Of a stretch of DNA of 64,000 nucleotides, positions 52,535-61,864 are shown piece after piece. The position numbers were made by a program, and so were the translations under genes. The DNA is taken from NCBI RefSeq assembly GCF_900585905.1, contig NZ_UTVH01000091.1:62001-126000 (forward strand), given 5' to 3'. The notes under the pieces are model-generated. The model was not told the DNA's origin and made no database searches. It saw only the letters and a program-made list of their open reading frames with translations. Position 1 is the stretch's first letter, and every line of letters starts with the position of its first letter. The stretch is from Pseudomonas viridiflava (GTDB taxonomy: Bacteria; Pseudomonadota; Gammaproteobacteria; Pseudomonadales; Pseudomonadaceae).

Positions 52535-53032
52535 CGGTAAAGCGCCCGGGGTGGCGCTCCACCGAATAGCGCAAGGCAGCGATGGCGGTGTGTCAGACAG
52601 ATCGCTATCGCTGCCGGGCGTGGATTCGCGGTCTTGACTGCAGGGCACCCGCGGGACTTGCGCAGCTGCTGAATTCAGGTTTCGCCCTAACGGTCGACCC
52701 CCTTTGTTACGGCAAAGGGGGGAAACCATTTTTCGCTGGCGTCCGGCCCCTGCTTCGCAGGGGTTCCTTCGCTCCGGCACCGTGGTGCGGGCACGCGCCG
52801 ACGGGCCATCCATGGCCCAACGGCGCTCGCTCGGCATCCATGCCGAGCGACCCACACCACGGCACCTACACTCAGCCTCCCGACGCTCGTTCGGCGGTGT
52901 TCTTGAGATCGTAGCGTTGCAATTGATACTGCACCGTATCAGGCAACTGATGATCTGCAGGAGCCAACTTGTTGGCGAAGCGGTGTGTCAGGCTCGCCGC
53001 CTGGCCAACACGCTGGCCCTGCAACACCCACC
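52535..53032. repeat. Gene-free stretch with dispersed repeats
   Basis: About 52550-52588: GGTGGCGCTCCACCGA plus GGCAGCGATGGCG (also at 17411-17448). About 52700-52870: a GC-rich element with GGCCATCCATGGCCC and CGGCATCCATGCCGAG palindromes, related to the elements at 61040-61820. About 52958-53000: one arm of the GGAGCCAACTTGTTGGCGA repeat with GCGGTGTGTCAGGC. No gene. Confidence 0.65.
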
Positions 53033-54040
53033 TCACGCCAGACCGTCAGCCCCGGCAGGCACGATCAATATCCCAGCGCGCAGGCCGTTGGCGACTTTGG
53101 GATTGGGGAAGATGATCCTTGCGTCCTCCTCTTCCACGATCCAGCTCGATCCTGCCAGATCGTCCGCCAGCACGTAACCTTTCTGCAATGGAGAAAAATT
53201 CTCCACATCCTGCGGCAGATGCAGCCTGAAGCCATCGCTGCGCTTGATCACTTCCCGCGCCACGCTGAATAGCTGCAGGCCGTCCAGGCTTTCATCCAGC
53301 GCAGGCTCGCGGCCTTCGATCAACTGTTCGAGGCAGACGCGCAGGCGACTCAGGTCCACCTGCTGGTTCTGCCCGAATGGCCGCGCCTTGCCCAGTTCCA
53401 GGGTGAAAGCCTCAGCCTCCAGCTTGTCGTAGGTATAGGCGCTGAAAACGATGGATGATTTGTTCTGCAGCAGCACCGCCTGCATCCCCGCCGCGTGTAG
53501 CCGGGCCAGTTGCTGACGTGAATGCTGGCGCCCTTCCTTCCAGGGATACAGCGCAAACTGCTCGATTTTCGAACCACGAATCGCGGTGTGCAGGTCGTAA
53601 TGCAGGCGCGACCGATCGGGCAGGCTGAAGAAGGTTGCAGCCAGCCGCTCCAGTTCACAAGCTCGCAGCGCTTCGCTGCCTTCGCTTTGTTCATGCCGCC
53701 CGCTGAACAGACGATTGACGTCCTGCTCGACATAACGCGCGCCGCGACGCATCGCCAGCGGGTTGCCGAACAGGAAAAGAATGCGTGCCCGCGGGACAAG
53801 CTCGCTGCGGGCGATGCTGCGGATCAATTCGTCCAGCAGCTCGATGGGCGCGGTTTCATTGCCATGAATACCCGCAGACAACAGCAGATCAGTGCCGTTA
53901 TCCCGATCCTGAGCGGGTCGCACTTCCAGCGCGCCCTCGCTCAGCCAGCGCAGTCTCACGCCGCCTACGGTCACTTGAGTCTTCTCGGCAGGCTCGCGTC
54001 CGGCCAGGGTCAGTTCAAGCAGTTTGCCGAGGGCGAGCAT
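53033..54040 (-). CDS. astE: Succinylglutamate desuccinylase AstE (AruE)
   Basis: 335-residue zinc-dependent hydrolase, last step of the arginine succinyltransferase pathway (succinylglutamate to glutamate and succinate). Zinc ligands are visible in AGIHGNETAPIE (His, Glu) and HYDLHTAIRGSK (His). Catalytic Glu region TLELGKARPFGQN. Last gene of the aru operon. Confidence 0.95.
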   Translation of the reverse strand: MLALGKLLELTLAGREPAEKTQVTVGGVRLRWLSEGALEVRPAQDRDNGTDLLLSAGIHGNETAPIELLDELIRSIARSELVPRARILFLFGNPLAMRRGARYVEQDVNRLFSGRHEQSEGSEALRACELERLAATFFSLPDRSRLHYDLHTAIRGSKIEQFALYPWKEGRQHSRQQLARLHAAGMQAVLLQNKSSIVFSAYTYDKLEAEAFTLELGKARPFGQNQQVDLSRLRVCLEQLIEGREPALDESLDGLQLFSVAREVIKRSDGFRLHLPQDVENFSPLQKGYVLADDLAGSSWIVEEEDARIIFPNPKVANGLRAGILIVPAGADGLA

Positions 54041-54060
54041 GGCGCTTCCTTCTGGAGTGA

Positions 54061-54348
54061 TCAGTGGTCGTGAGTGCAGTCAGGGCCGTGAACGTGGTCT
54101 TCCTCGCCGACGTCGGCGGGCTCCATTTCCAGCTGCAGGCTGACCAGGTTGGTCGCCAGTGGGCGCAGCAGCAGGTTGGCGTATTCGGCATCGCCTTCCT
54201 CGACGTCGACGCCGATCAGCAACTGACCGCGGCCGTCGTGCTGGATCCACAATTCCTTGCCCTGCCACATGACTGCAACGCGGGTGCAGGAGGTTTCCAG
54301 CTGGGTGCCATCGGTGTCTTCAAGGATCAACTGCAGGGTGTCGCTCAT
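54061..54348 (-). CDS. Conserved small protein within the aru operon
   Basis: 95 residues, acidic; the C-terminus is histidine-rich (EEDHVHGPDCTHDH) and may bind metal. Central part LWIQHDGRGQLLIGVDVEEGDAEYANLLLRPLATNLVSLQLE. Sits between astB and astE, the same place as PA0900 in P. aeruginosa. ATG at 54348 chosen; an in-frame GTG two codons earlier is possible. Function unknown. Confidence 0.82.
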   Translation of the reverse strand: MSDTLQLILEDTDGTQLETSCTRVAVMWQGKELWIQHDGRGQLLIGVDVEEGDAEYANLLLRPLATNLVSLQLEMEPADVGEEDHVHGPDCTHDH

Positions 54349-54393
54349 AATCACAATACTCGGTAAGAGGTAAAAATGGCTTGCGCCGGGGTA

Positions 54394-55737
54394 TCAGTGC
54401 TGGAAAGGATAGACCGCGCCCAGTTTAAGGATTTGCGTCAATTCGTCCAAGGCTGCGCGGCATTCGATCAGCAACTGGGGATCGGCCAGATCTTCATCAC
54501 ACATGCGATCGCGGTAGTGCCGCTCGACCCATTGAGTGAGTGTTGCGTGCAGCGGCGCGCTCATGATAACCCCTGGATTGACTGCTGCCAGTTCGTTTTC
54601 ATTGAGCGCGACACGCAGGCGCAGGCACGCCGGGCCGCCGCCGTTCTGCATGCTCTGCTTGAGGTCGAAAACCTTGACCTCGTTGATCGGCGCAGCGCTG
54701 GTCAGCAGCCCTTGCAGGTAAGTCCAGACGCGCTGATTGGCGCGGCATTCTTCCGGCACAATCAGCAGCATGCTGCCATCGGCGCGCGACAACAGCTGAC
54801 TGTTGAACAGATAGGAACGCACCGCATCTTCCACCGAGACCTCGGCGCGAGGCACGCAAATCGCCTTGAGACTGGCACCGGTGCGGCCAAGCTTGTCCTC
54901 CAACTCGGCCAGCAACGCTTCGCTGTGCAGAAAAGCATCCTGGTGATAGAACAACACCTCGCCATTGCCCACGGCAATCACGTCATTGTGAAACACGCCC
55001 TGGTCGATCACTACCGGGTTCTGCTGCCCGAACACCACGGCGTCGTCACGCAGGCCGTGCAGACGTGCCACCGCCTGGGAGGCTTCCAGTGTCTGTCGTG
55101 CCGGGTACTTTTGCGGCGCCGGCAGACGTGGATCGAAAGCGCTGCGGCCATAGACAAAGAACTCCACGCCCGCTTCGCCATAATCGCGGCACAGGCGGGT
55201 GTGGTTGGCCGCGCCTTCATCGCCAAACTGGGTCACCGAGGGCAAGGCGTCGTGATGGGCGAAATGCTGCGGATCAGCAAACATCGCACTCAGCAACCGG
55301 CTGGTGGTGGGGTGCTCGATGCTGCGGTGGTACTTGCACGCCAGGTTGGCAGCGGTGAAGTGCACGCGGCCGTCAGCAGTATCCGCGCTCGGGCTGACGG
55401 TCGCCGCATTGGCGACCCACATGCTCGAGGCCGAGCAGCTGGCGGCCAGCAGCGGCATGGCCTGGCGCGCAGCCTGCTCAATCACCTGAGCATCGCTGCC
55501 AGCAAAACCCAGGCGGCGCAGACCGGCGACATCCGGGCGTTCCTGCGGCGCGAGAATGCCCTGGGTAAAGCCCATTTCCATCAGCGCTTTCATTTTTGCC
55601 AGCCCCTGCAGGGCGGCTTCACGCGGATTGGAAGCTTGCTGACAATTACTCTGCGAGGCGACGTTACCGTAGGACAGCCCGCCGTAGTTATGGGTCGGCC
55701 CGACCAGGCCGTCAAAATTGACTTCGTATGATTTCAT
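54394..55737 (-). CDS. astB: N-succinylarginine dihydrolase AstB (AruB)
   Basis: 447 residues. Hydrolyses succinylarginine to succinylornithine, CO2 and two NH3. Full-length family features: VNFDGLVGPTHNYGGLSYGNVAS at the start, CSASSMWVANAATVSPSADT, and the catalytic Cys region near the C-terminus (LRVALNENELAAVNPGVIM; GGGPACLRLR). Between astD and the small acidic gene. Confidence 0.95.
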   Translation of the reverse strand: MKSYEVNFDGLVGPTHNYGGLSYGNVASQSNCQQASNPREAALQGLAKMKALMEMGFTQGILAPQERPDVAGLRRLGFAGSDAQVIEQAARQAMPLLAASCSASSMWVANAATVSPSADTADGRVHFTAANLACKYHRSIEHPTTSRLLSAMFADPQHFAHHDALPSVTQFGDEGAANHTRLCRDYGEAGVEFFVYGRSAFDPRLPAPQKYPARQTLEASQAVARLHGLRDDAVVFGQQNPVVIDQGVFHNDVIAVGNGEVLFYHQDAFLHSEALLAELEDKLGRTGASLKAICVPRAEVSVEDAVRSYLFNSQLLSRADGSMLLIVPEECRANQRVWTYLQGLLTSAAPINEVKVFDLKQSMQNGGGPACLRLRVALNENELAAVNPGVIMSAPLHATLTQWVERHYRDRMCDEDLADPQLLIECRAALDELTQILKLGAVYPFQH

Positions 55738-55799
55738 CGGCTCGGCTCCGTGGATCTGTTCTTATGGCTCAACGTGATGAGGTCGCGGGCTGGCGACAG

Positions 55800-57266
55800 T
55801 CAGCTCATCGTAATTCCGGGCGTCAGCGCCGCAGGCAGTGTCAGGCTGCTGCTTTCCAGCGAGGCGACCGGATACGCGCAGTAGTCGGCAGCGTAATAGG
55901 CACTGGCGCGGTGGTTGCCGGAGGCACCAATACCGCCGAACGGCGCGCTGCTGGCAGCGCCGGTCAGTTGCTTGTTCCAGTTGACGATGCCGGCCCGGCT
56001 GAGCAGCCAGAAGTGCTGATAATTCGCTTCGGAGTCAGACAGCAGCCCTGCGGCCAGACCGTAACGGGTGTCGTTGGCCAGTTCGATGGCGCTGTCGAAA
56101 TCGACGTAGCGCATCACCTGCAGCAGCGGGCCGAACAACTCCTCATCAAGACGATCGCTGACGTTTGTCACGTCGAGCAAGCCCGGCGTCAGCAATGCAG
56201 ACGACGCACTTGGCTGGGTCATTGCCAGCAGCGCCGTCGCGCCGTTGGCCAGCAACTGCTGCTGGGCAGCCATCAGCGCCTGGGCCGCCTGCAGGGAAAT
56301 CACCGAGCCCATGAACGGCGCCGGTTGCTGATCAAACGCGCCCACCTGGAGGGTTTTAGTGACCTGCAGCAGCCGCGCAAGGAAGTTGTCACCCCACTGA
56401 CCTTGCGGCACCAGCAGACGGCGCGCGCATGTGCAGCGTTGCCCGGCGGAAATGAACGCCGACTGGATCACGGCATACACCGCAGCCTCGGTATCAGCCA
56501 CCTGATCGACGATGAGCGGGTTGTTGCCGCCCATTTCCAGGGCCAGTATCTTGTCCGGACGACCGGCAAACTGACGATGCAAGGCATCACCGGTGCGGCT
56601 GGAACCGGTGAAAAACAGACCGTCGATGGCTGGATTGGCAGCCAGCGCGACACCCGTGTCGCGCCCGCCTTGCAACAAATTGAGCACGCCTGCAGGCAGG
56701 CCCGCCTCGATCCAGCACTTGACGGTCAGCTCGGCCACTTTCGGCGTCAGCTCGCTGGGTTTGAACAGCACACAGTTGCCCGCCAGCAGCGCTGGCACGA
56801 TGTGGCCGTTGGGCAAATGCCCAGGAAAGTTGTAAGGCCCGAACACCGCGACCACGCCATGGGGCTTGTGCCGCAGCACCGCCGTCGCGTCGCCCAGCGG
56901 CGCGCTCTTTTCGCCAGTGCGTTCACGGTAGCTCTGCACCGAAATCGCGATCTTGTTGACCATGCTGGTCACTTCGGTAGCGGCTTCCCACAGCGGTTTG
57001 CCGGTCTCTTCGCCGATGCAATGAGCCAGCTCGTCGGCGTGCAGTTTGAGGTGTGCAGCGAACTGCTCCAGCACTTCGATACGCGCCTGCAAGGAACGGC
57101 GCGCCCATGCCGGAAACGCCTGACGCGCAGCCTTCGCCGCCAGATCCACCTGCGCCGCCGTCGCTGCCTGGCCGCTCCAGAGCACCCGTTGACTGACCGG
57201 GTCGAGCGACTCGAACGACTCGCCCTGCCCCGCCTGCCAGCTGCCATCAATATAGAGAGTGCTCAT
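55800..57266 (-). CDS. astD: Succinylglutamate semialdehyde dehydrogenase AstD (AruD)
   Basis: 488-residue NAD-dependent aldehyde dehydrogenase. Catalytic Cys in SAGQRCTCARR and Glu in ALEMGGNNPLI; cofactor region FTGSSRTGDALHRQFAG. Oxidises succinylglutamate semialdehyde. ATG at 57266 overlaps the aruG stop (TGATG) and has GGGAGG upstream; the open frame continues into aruG without meaning. Confidence 0.95.
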   Translation of the reverse strand: MSTLYIDGSWQAGQGESFESLDPVSQRVLWSGQAATAAQVDLAAKAARQAFPAWARRSLQARIEVLEQFAAHLKLHADELAHCIGEETGKPLWEAATEVTSMVNKIAISVQSYRERTGEKSAPLGDATAVLRHKPHGVVAVFGPYNFPGHLPNGHIVPALLAGNCVLFKPSELTPKVAELTVKCWIEAGLPAGVLNLLQGGRDTGVALAANPAIDGLFFTGSSRTGDALHRQFAGRPDKILALEMGGNNPLIVDQVADTEAAVYAVIQSAFISAGQRCTCARRLLVPQGQWGDNFLARLLQVTKTLQVGAFDQQPAPFMGSVISLQAAQALMAAQQQLLANGATALLAMTQPSASSALLTPGLLDVTNVSDRLDEELFGPLLQVMRYVDFDSAIELANDTRYGLAAGLLSDSEANYQHFWLLSRAGIVNWNKQLTGAASSAPFGGIGASGNHRASAYYAADYCAYPVASLESSSLTLPAALTPGITMS

Positions 57267-58291
57267 CAAACAGCCTCCCGCGCCGGTGAAAGGGGAACCG
57301 CGCGGACATTGTCGCCTGCGCTCAGGCGCAACCGTTTCGCGGTGATCGGATCGACCACCAGCGTTCCGGCGGCAAAGCGTGCGGCGCCTACGGTGATCCG
57401 GCAATGTTCGCGCTTGCGGTTGTGAATCAGGAATGGCGTAGCGTCATCCCCCGGCGTGCCGATGGCCAATACCAGCGGCTGGCTATCCTGTACCGCACGG
57501 ATCTTGCGGGTTTCGCATTCCAGCGCAGGGCCCGCATCGAAGATATCGACATAGCCCTGGTAGCTGAAGCCTTCGGCCTTGAGCATCGCCAGGGCCGGTT
57601 CGGTTTCGGCATGCACGCGGCCAATGACGTCCCGCGCGTCTGGGGACAGAAAGCAGGAGTACAGCGGAAACTTGGGCATCAATTCGGCGATGAACGCCTT
57701 GTTGCCCACACCAGTCAGGTAATCGGCCTGGCTGAACTCCATCTTGAAGAAATGCCGCCCCAGGCTTTCCCAGAACGGCGAGCGGCCGTCCTCATCGGAC
57801 ATGCCGCGCATCTCGGCAATGATCTTCTTGCCGAACAACTCGGAAAACTCGGCGATGAACAGCATCCTCGCCTTGGCCAGCAGACGGCCGTTGAGGCCGT
57901 TGCGGTAGTCGCTGTGCAGAAACAGCGAACACAGTTCGGAATTGCCGGTCAGGTCATTGGCGAGGAACAGGGTAGGAATTTCGCGATAGATGTTCAGTTC
58001 CTGCGAAGCGCAGACGGTGAGCCCGACCCGATAGTTGTACCAGGGCTCACGCATGCCCACGGCCCCGGCAATCGCCGAGATCCCCACCACCTGACCGTCG
58101 TCATTTTCCAGCACGAAGAGATAGTCGGCGTCGCCACGTTCGGCCTCGCCGCGAAAGGTCTTTTCCGCCCAGCTGACCCGATGCGCCAGGCGCTCTTCGT
58201 TGGCGGGCAAGGTGGTGAGACCGGCGCCGGTGCTGCGCGCCAACTCGATCAGCGCTGGCAGGTCGCTGCTGCTTACGGGACGAACGATCAT
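57266..58291 (-). CDS. aruG: Arginine N-succinyltransferase subunit AruG (beta/AII)
   Basis: 341 residues of the AstA family. N-terminus MIVRPVSSSDLPALIELARSTGAGLTTLPANEERL is the acyltransferase (GNAT-like) start; FLVLENDDGQVVGISAIAGAVG and PFWESLGRHFFKMEF follow. Pseudomonads have two homologous subunits, AruF and AruG, that form a heteromer. Overlaps astD. Confidence 0.94.
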   Translation of the reverse strand: MIVRPVSSSDLPALIELARSTGAGLTTLPANEERLAHRVSWAEKTFRGEAERGDADYLFVLENDDGQVVGISAIAGAVGMREPWYNYRVGLTVCASQELNIYREIPTLFLANDLTGNSELCSLFLHSDYRNGLNGRLLAKARMLFIAEFSELFGKKIIAEMRGMSDEDGRSPFWESLGRHFFKMEFSQADYLTGVGNKAFIAELMPKFPLYSCFLSPDARDVIGRVHAETEPALAMLKAEGFSYQGYVDIFDAGPALECETRKIRAVQDSQPLVLAIGTPGDDATPFLIHNRKREHCRITVGAARFAAGTLVVDPITAKRLRLSAGDNVRAVPLSPAREAV

Positions 58292-58363
58292 GCTATCTCC
58301 TCAATACCACCTCCCTCGGGAAGCGGCGAAACTCGCTGAACCTGCAATTCTGAAAACGGCGTA

Positions 58364-59395
58364 TCAGACCGCCACGACCCTGACGCTGGCGCCTTCGCCG
58401 ACGCCCAGCGCTTCGGCCGCCGCCAGCGTCAGCGCCACGGGTTTGCCCGGCGCCCAGTCCAGTTCCAGCAAGATGGCGCGATAGTCCTGCAACAGGCCGT
58501 TCGCGACCAGATACAAGCGCCCGCCCGAGCCGCCGTCGCCGGTTTTTTCCGGGTCTATCTTGACCGGCACCAGACGGCTTTGGGCGATGGAGCGAACCCC
58601 GGAAACTCGTGCGTGCAGCGTCGGCCCGCCGTCGAAAATGTCGATGTAATGATCAGTTTCAAAACCTTCGCGCATCAGAATGTCGAACGTGATCTGCGCC
58701 CGGGGATGAACCTGGCCCATGGCTTCCTGGGCGGCATCCGGCAGCAGTGGCACGTAGATCGGGTAATGCGGCATCAGCTCGGCCAGGAACGTACGGCTTT
58801 TCAGCCCGCAGAGGCGCTCGGCGGCAGCGTAATTGATGTCGAAGAAATTGCGGCCAATCGCATCCCAGAATGGCGAGTCGCCATTTTCGTCGCTGTAGCC
58901 GACGATCTCGGTCACCACGGAATCGGCAAAGCGCTCCGGATGGCTGGCCACGAACAACAGACGGCCGCGGGAATTGAGCTCCGACCACGGCGTGCCGACC
59001 AGCTCCGGTACCACGTAAAAGCTGGTCAGCAAGCTGTTGCCAGTCAGGTCATGGCATTGCGACAGAACGTGAATCTTGTTGTGGATCTTCAGCTCGCGGG
59101 AGGCGTGGACGAAGGTTTCGTTGCGAAAGCTGTAGAACGGTTCGGAGTAACCCGCCGATGCGACGATCCCGGAACAGCCCACCAATTGCCCGCTGTCGCT
59201 GTCTTCAAGGACGAAAAAATAGGTCTCTTCACCGTTGAAGCTGACTTCCGCAGAGAACGACGCCTCGGACGCAGTGATCTTGTCGCTGAGCCTCCCCGCG
59301 TCGTCCGGCAACGAGGTAACACCAATCGGGCTATCGGCAGCGAGGCGCTGAACCTCGGCCAGATCAGCCATTTGCGCGGGGCGCATCACGAGCAT
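58364..59395 (-). CDS. aruF: Arginine/ornithine N-succinyltransferase subunit AruF (alpha/AI)
   Basis: 343 residues, homologous to AruG throughout (MRPAQMADLAEVQRLAADSPIGVTSLPDDAGRLSDKI, FVLEDSDSGQLVGCSGIVASAG, PFWDAIGRNFFDINYAAAERL). ATG at 59395 with AGGAG seven bases upstream; an in-frame start at 59428 is less likely. Second gene of the aru operon. Confidence 0.94.
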   Translation of the reverse strand: MLVMRPAQMADLAEVQRLAADSPIGVTSLPDDAGRLSDKITASEASFSAEVSFNGEETYFFVLEDSDSGQLVGCSGIVASAGYSEPFYSFRNETFVHASRELKIHNKIHVLSQCHDLTGNSLLTSFYVVPELVGTPWSELNSRGRLLFVASHPERFADSVVTEIVGYSDENGDSPFWDAIGRNFFDINYAAAERLCGLKSRTFLAELMPHYPIYVPLLPDAAQEAMGQVHPRAQITFDILMREGFETDHYIDIFDGGPTLHARVSGVRSIAQSRLVPVKIDPEKTGDGGSGGRLYLVANGLLQDYRAILLELDWAPGKPVALTLAAAEALGVGEGASVRVVAV

Positions 59396-59542
59396 GGTGC
59401 CACTCCTTACCAGAAACAGACCGGACAAACCCGGTGCAGAAAAAACGCCATGCGGCGCGCAGCTGCATGACGTGAAAAATGTCCGACGCCAGCGTTGCAG
59501 CTGGCGTCGGCAGTTGGGCGGTACGCCGGGCTCAGCCAGGGT

Positions 59543-60763
59543 TTACGCCTGAGTCAGCTTCGCTACAGCACGCTCGAATCGGTCCAGACCTTCAGTGACG
59601 TCGTGTTCCTCGATCACCAGGCTCGGCGCAAAGCGCACCACATCGGGACCTGCCTGCAGAATCATCACGCCTTCATGCTCGGCGGCATTGAAGAAGTCCT
59701 TGGCCTTGCCCTTCCAGGCATCGCTCAGCACGCAGCCCATCAGCAGACCGAGCCCACGCACCTGGGTGAAAACGCCGTATTGCTCGCCGATCCTTTGCAG
59801 GCGCGCGCGGAACTGCTCGTGGCGGGCTTTGACGGTGTCACGCACGTGCTGGGTGTGAACCACGTCCATCACCGCGTTGCCCACCGCGCAGGCCAGCGGG
59901 TTACCGCCATAGGTGGTGCCGTGGACGCCGACCGCAAAGTGTTTGGCCAGCTTCTCGGTGGTCAGCATGGCCGCCATCGGGAAACCGCCGCCGATGCTCT
60001 TGGCACTGGAGAGGATGTCCGGGGTCACGCCGTAATGCATGTAGGCGAACAGATGGCCGCTGCGCCCCATGCCGCTCTGCACTTCGTCGAAAATCAGCAA
60101 GGCGTTGTGCTCGTCGCACAACTGGCGAGCGCCTTGCAGGTAGTCGAGCTCAGCTGGCAGCACACCGCCTTCACCCTGAATCGGCTCCAGCACCACCGCA
60201 CAGGTGCGCTCGGAGACCGCGGCCTTGAGCGCTGCAAGATCATTGAACGGCACATGGGTGATGCCGGTGATCTTCGGGCCAAAACCGTCGGAATACTTGG
60301 ACTGACCACCCACCGTCACGGTGAACAGCGTGCGGCCATGGAAGCTGTTGAGGGCGGCAATGATTTCGTATTTTTCCGGCCCATACAGATCATGGGACAC
60401 CCGGCGCGCCAGCTTGAACGCGGCTTCGTTGGCTTCGGCACCGGAATTACAGAAAAACACGCGCTCGGCGAAGGTGGCGTCTACCAGCTTTTTGGCCAGG
60501 CGCAGGGCGGGTTCGTTGGTGAACACGTTGGAAACATGCCAGAGGTTGTTGGCCTGCTCGGTCAAGGCACTCACCAGCGCCGGATGGCAGTGGCCCAGTA
60601 CGTTGACGGCAATCCCGCCGGAGAAATCCACCAGTTCACGGCCCGCCTGGTCCCACACGCGGGAACCTGCGCCACGCACGGGGATGAACCCGGCTGGTGC
60701 GTAGTTGGGCACCATTACCTGGTCGAAATCGGCGCGTTGCACCGCAGCTTGCTCAACGGACAT
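59543..60763 (-). CDS. aruC: Succinylornithine/acetylornithine transaminase AruC (AstC)
   Basis: 406-residue class III PLP aminotransferase. PLP Lys in SAKSIGGGFPMAAML; FFCNSGAEANEAAFKLAR and IFDEVQSGMGRSG are the family motifs. First gene of aruCFGDBE; ArgR-type operator upstream. Converts succinylornithine to succinylglutamate semialdehyde and can serve as acetylornithine aminotransferase. Confidence 0.95.
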   Translation of the reverse strand: MSVEQAAVQRADFDQVMVPNYAPAGFIPVRGAGSRVWDQAGRELVDFSGGIAVNVLGHCHPALVSALTEQANNLWHVSNVFTNEPALRLAKKLVDATFAERVFFCNSGAEANEAAFKLARRVSHDLYGPEKYEIIAALNSFHGRTLFTVTVGGQSKYSDGFGPKITGITHVPFNDLAALKAAVSERTCAVVLEPIQGEGGVLPAELDYLQGARQLCDEHNALLIFDEVQSGMGRSGHLFAYMHYGVTPDILSSAKSIGGGFPMAAMLTTEKLAKHFAVGVHGTTYGGNPLACAVGNAVMDVVHTQHVRDTVKARHEQFRARLQRIGEQYGVFTQVRGLGLLMGCVLSDAWKGKAKDFFNAAEHEGVMILQAGPDVVRFAPSLVIEEHDVTEGLDRFERAVAKLTQA

Positions 60764-60841
60764 CGGAGTCTCCTGAAGAGTAACGCTCTGCCTGAAACTG
60801 GCGAGCGATGGGGGATTGTAAGGACTGGTCTGGCTGTCGCC

Positions 60842-60858
60842 TTGTCGCCAGGCGACAA
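60842..60858. promoter_or_regulatory. ArgR operator before aruC
   Basis: TTGTCGCCAGGCGACAA is a perfect palindrome that fits the P. aeruginosa ArgR half-site TGTCGC-N8-AA on both strands. An additional TGTCGC lies at 60835-60840. It lies about 80 nt upstream of aruC. ArgR is encoded at 61865-62845. Confidence 0.75.
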
Positions 60859-61039
60859 CTTGTTACACCGCGATACCGGGTTTTTCCTGGAGTTGCGGCG
60901 ATGCGACATTAACCTTCGCAAAGGCGCAGTTTAAACGTTGTTGGGAGGTGGTTGCAGATTCAGATGGTTTGATTGGTTTCTTCGGGGGGGTGTGGGGCGT
61001 AGATCCGATATCGGGTGACGGCGGCATTTGGTTGCGCTT

Positions 61040-61820
61040 TTACAGCGCCTCACTTTTGATAGAGCGCAAAAGTAAGCAAAACGCTCTTGCCCCACCACTG
61101 GGTGCCTCGCCTTGGCTCGGCATGCCCGCACTCCGATATTGCTGCGCGGGGCCCGCCGCCAACGGCCATCCATGGCCTGGGGCGGCTAAGCCGGCGTCCT
61201 GCCGGCTTGCCCCACGCAGCAACATCGGAATGCGGCCTTCGTGGTCTGACGGGGCGCTTAAGATCAAAAGCAAAGGCAAAGGCAAAAGCAGCGCCGCATG
61301 CAGGTTTGGTCGAAATACGCATATCTGTAGGAGCTAACTTGTTAGCGAAGCGGTGTGTCAGGCACCACGTCTCGCGAACAAGTTCGCTCCTACAAGGAGG
61401 GGCGATGTCAGGACATTCGTAGGAGCCGGCGGAGGTTACGACGGCCGCGATGGCGGTGTGTCAGGCGAATGTAATCGCTGCCTCGCGCTGCTCATGAGCT
61501 CCTAGAGGATTTGGTTGGCGCCTGAAAAATGGTCGGCTGTCAGGCCGCCACGCTTTTGATTTTGATCTTGGGCGCCCCGTCAAACCCCGCTGGCCGAACG
61601 CAGATATTGAACCGGGGGGCGCTCTTTAATTCAAGAGTGGCAGGACGCCGGGTTAGCCGCACCGGGCCATGGATGGCCCATTGCGGCGGCCCACGGTTCA
61701 AGGTCTGCGGGCGGGTACGCCGAGCCAAGGCGAGGTGCCTAGGGGTGGGGCAAGAGCGTTTTGCTTACTTTTGGCTGGGCCGGCTTCCGGCTTCTCAACA
61801 GTGAGGCGCTGTAAAAGCGC
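61040..61820. repeat. Large inverted pair of repeats with a palindrome in between
   Basis: 61040-61270 and 61550-61820 are diverged inverted copies of one element. Shared marks include AAAAGTAAGCAAAACGCTC then TTGCCCCACC, its complement near 61743-61775, CGCCTTGGCTCGGC with GCCGAGCCAAGGCG, GGCCATCCATGGCC and its counterpart, and ATTTTGATCTT-type ends. Between them 61327-61396 is a complete GGAGC(T)AACTTGTT palindrome and 61417-61500 another element with CGCGATGGCGGTGTGTCAGGC. The 1101-bp stretch 60764-61864 holds no gene otherwise. Confidence 0.72.
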
Positions 61821-61864
61821 AACCAATATTAGCCATCACCCAAAAACGGATATACACACAAAGA

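Noticed and set aside
61050..61728. Several 60-110 codon frames in the inverted repeats between aruC and argR.
   Set aside because: The frames arise on both strands of the repeats and share no protein signature; treated as repeat sequence.
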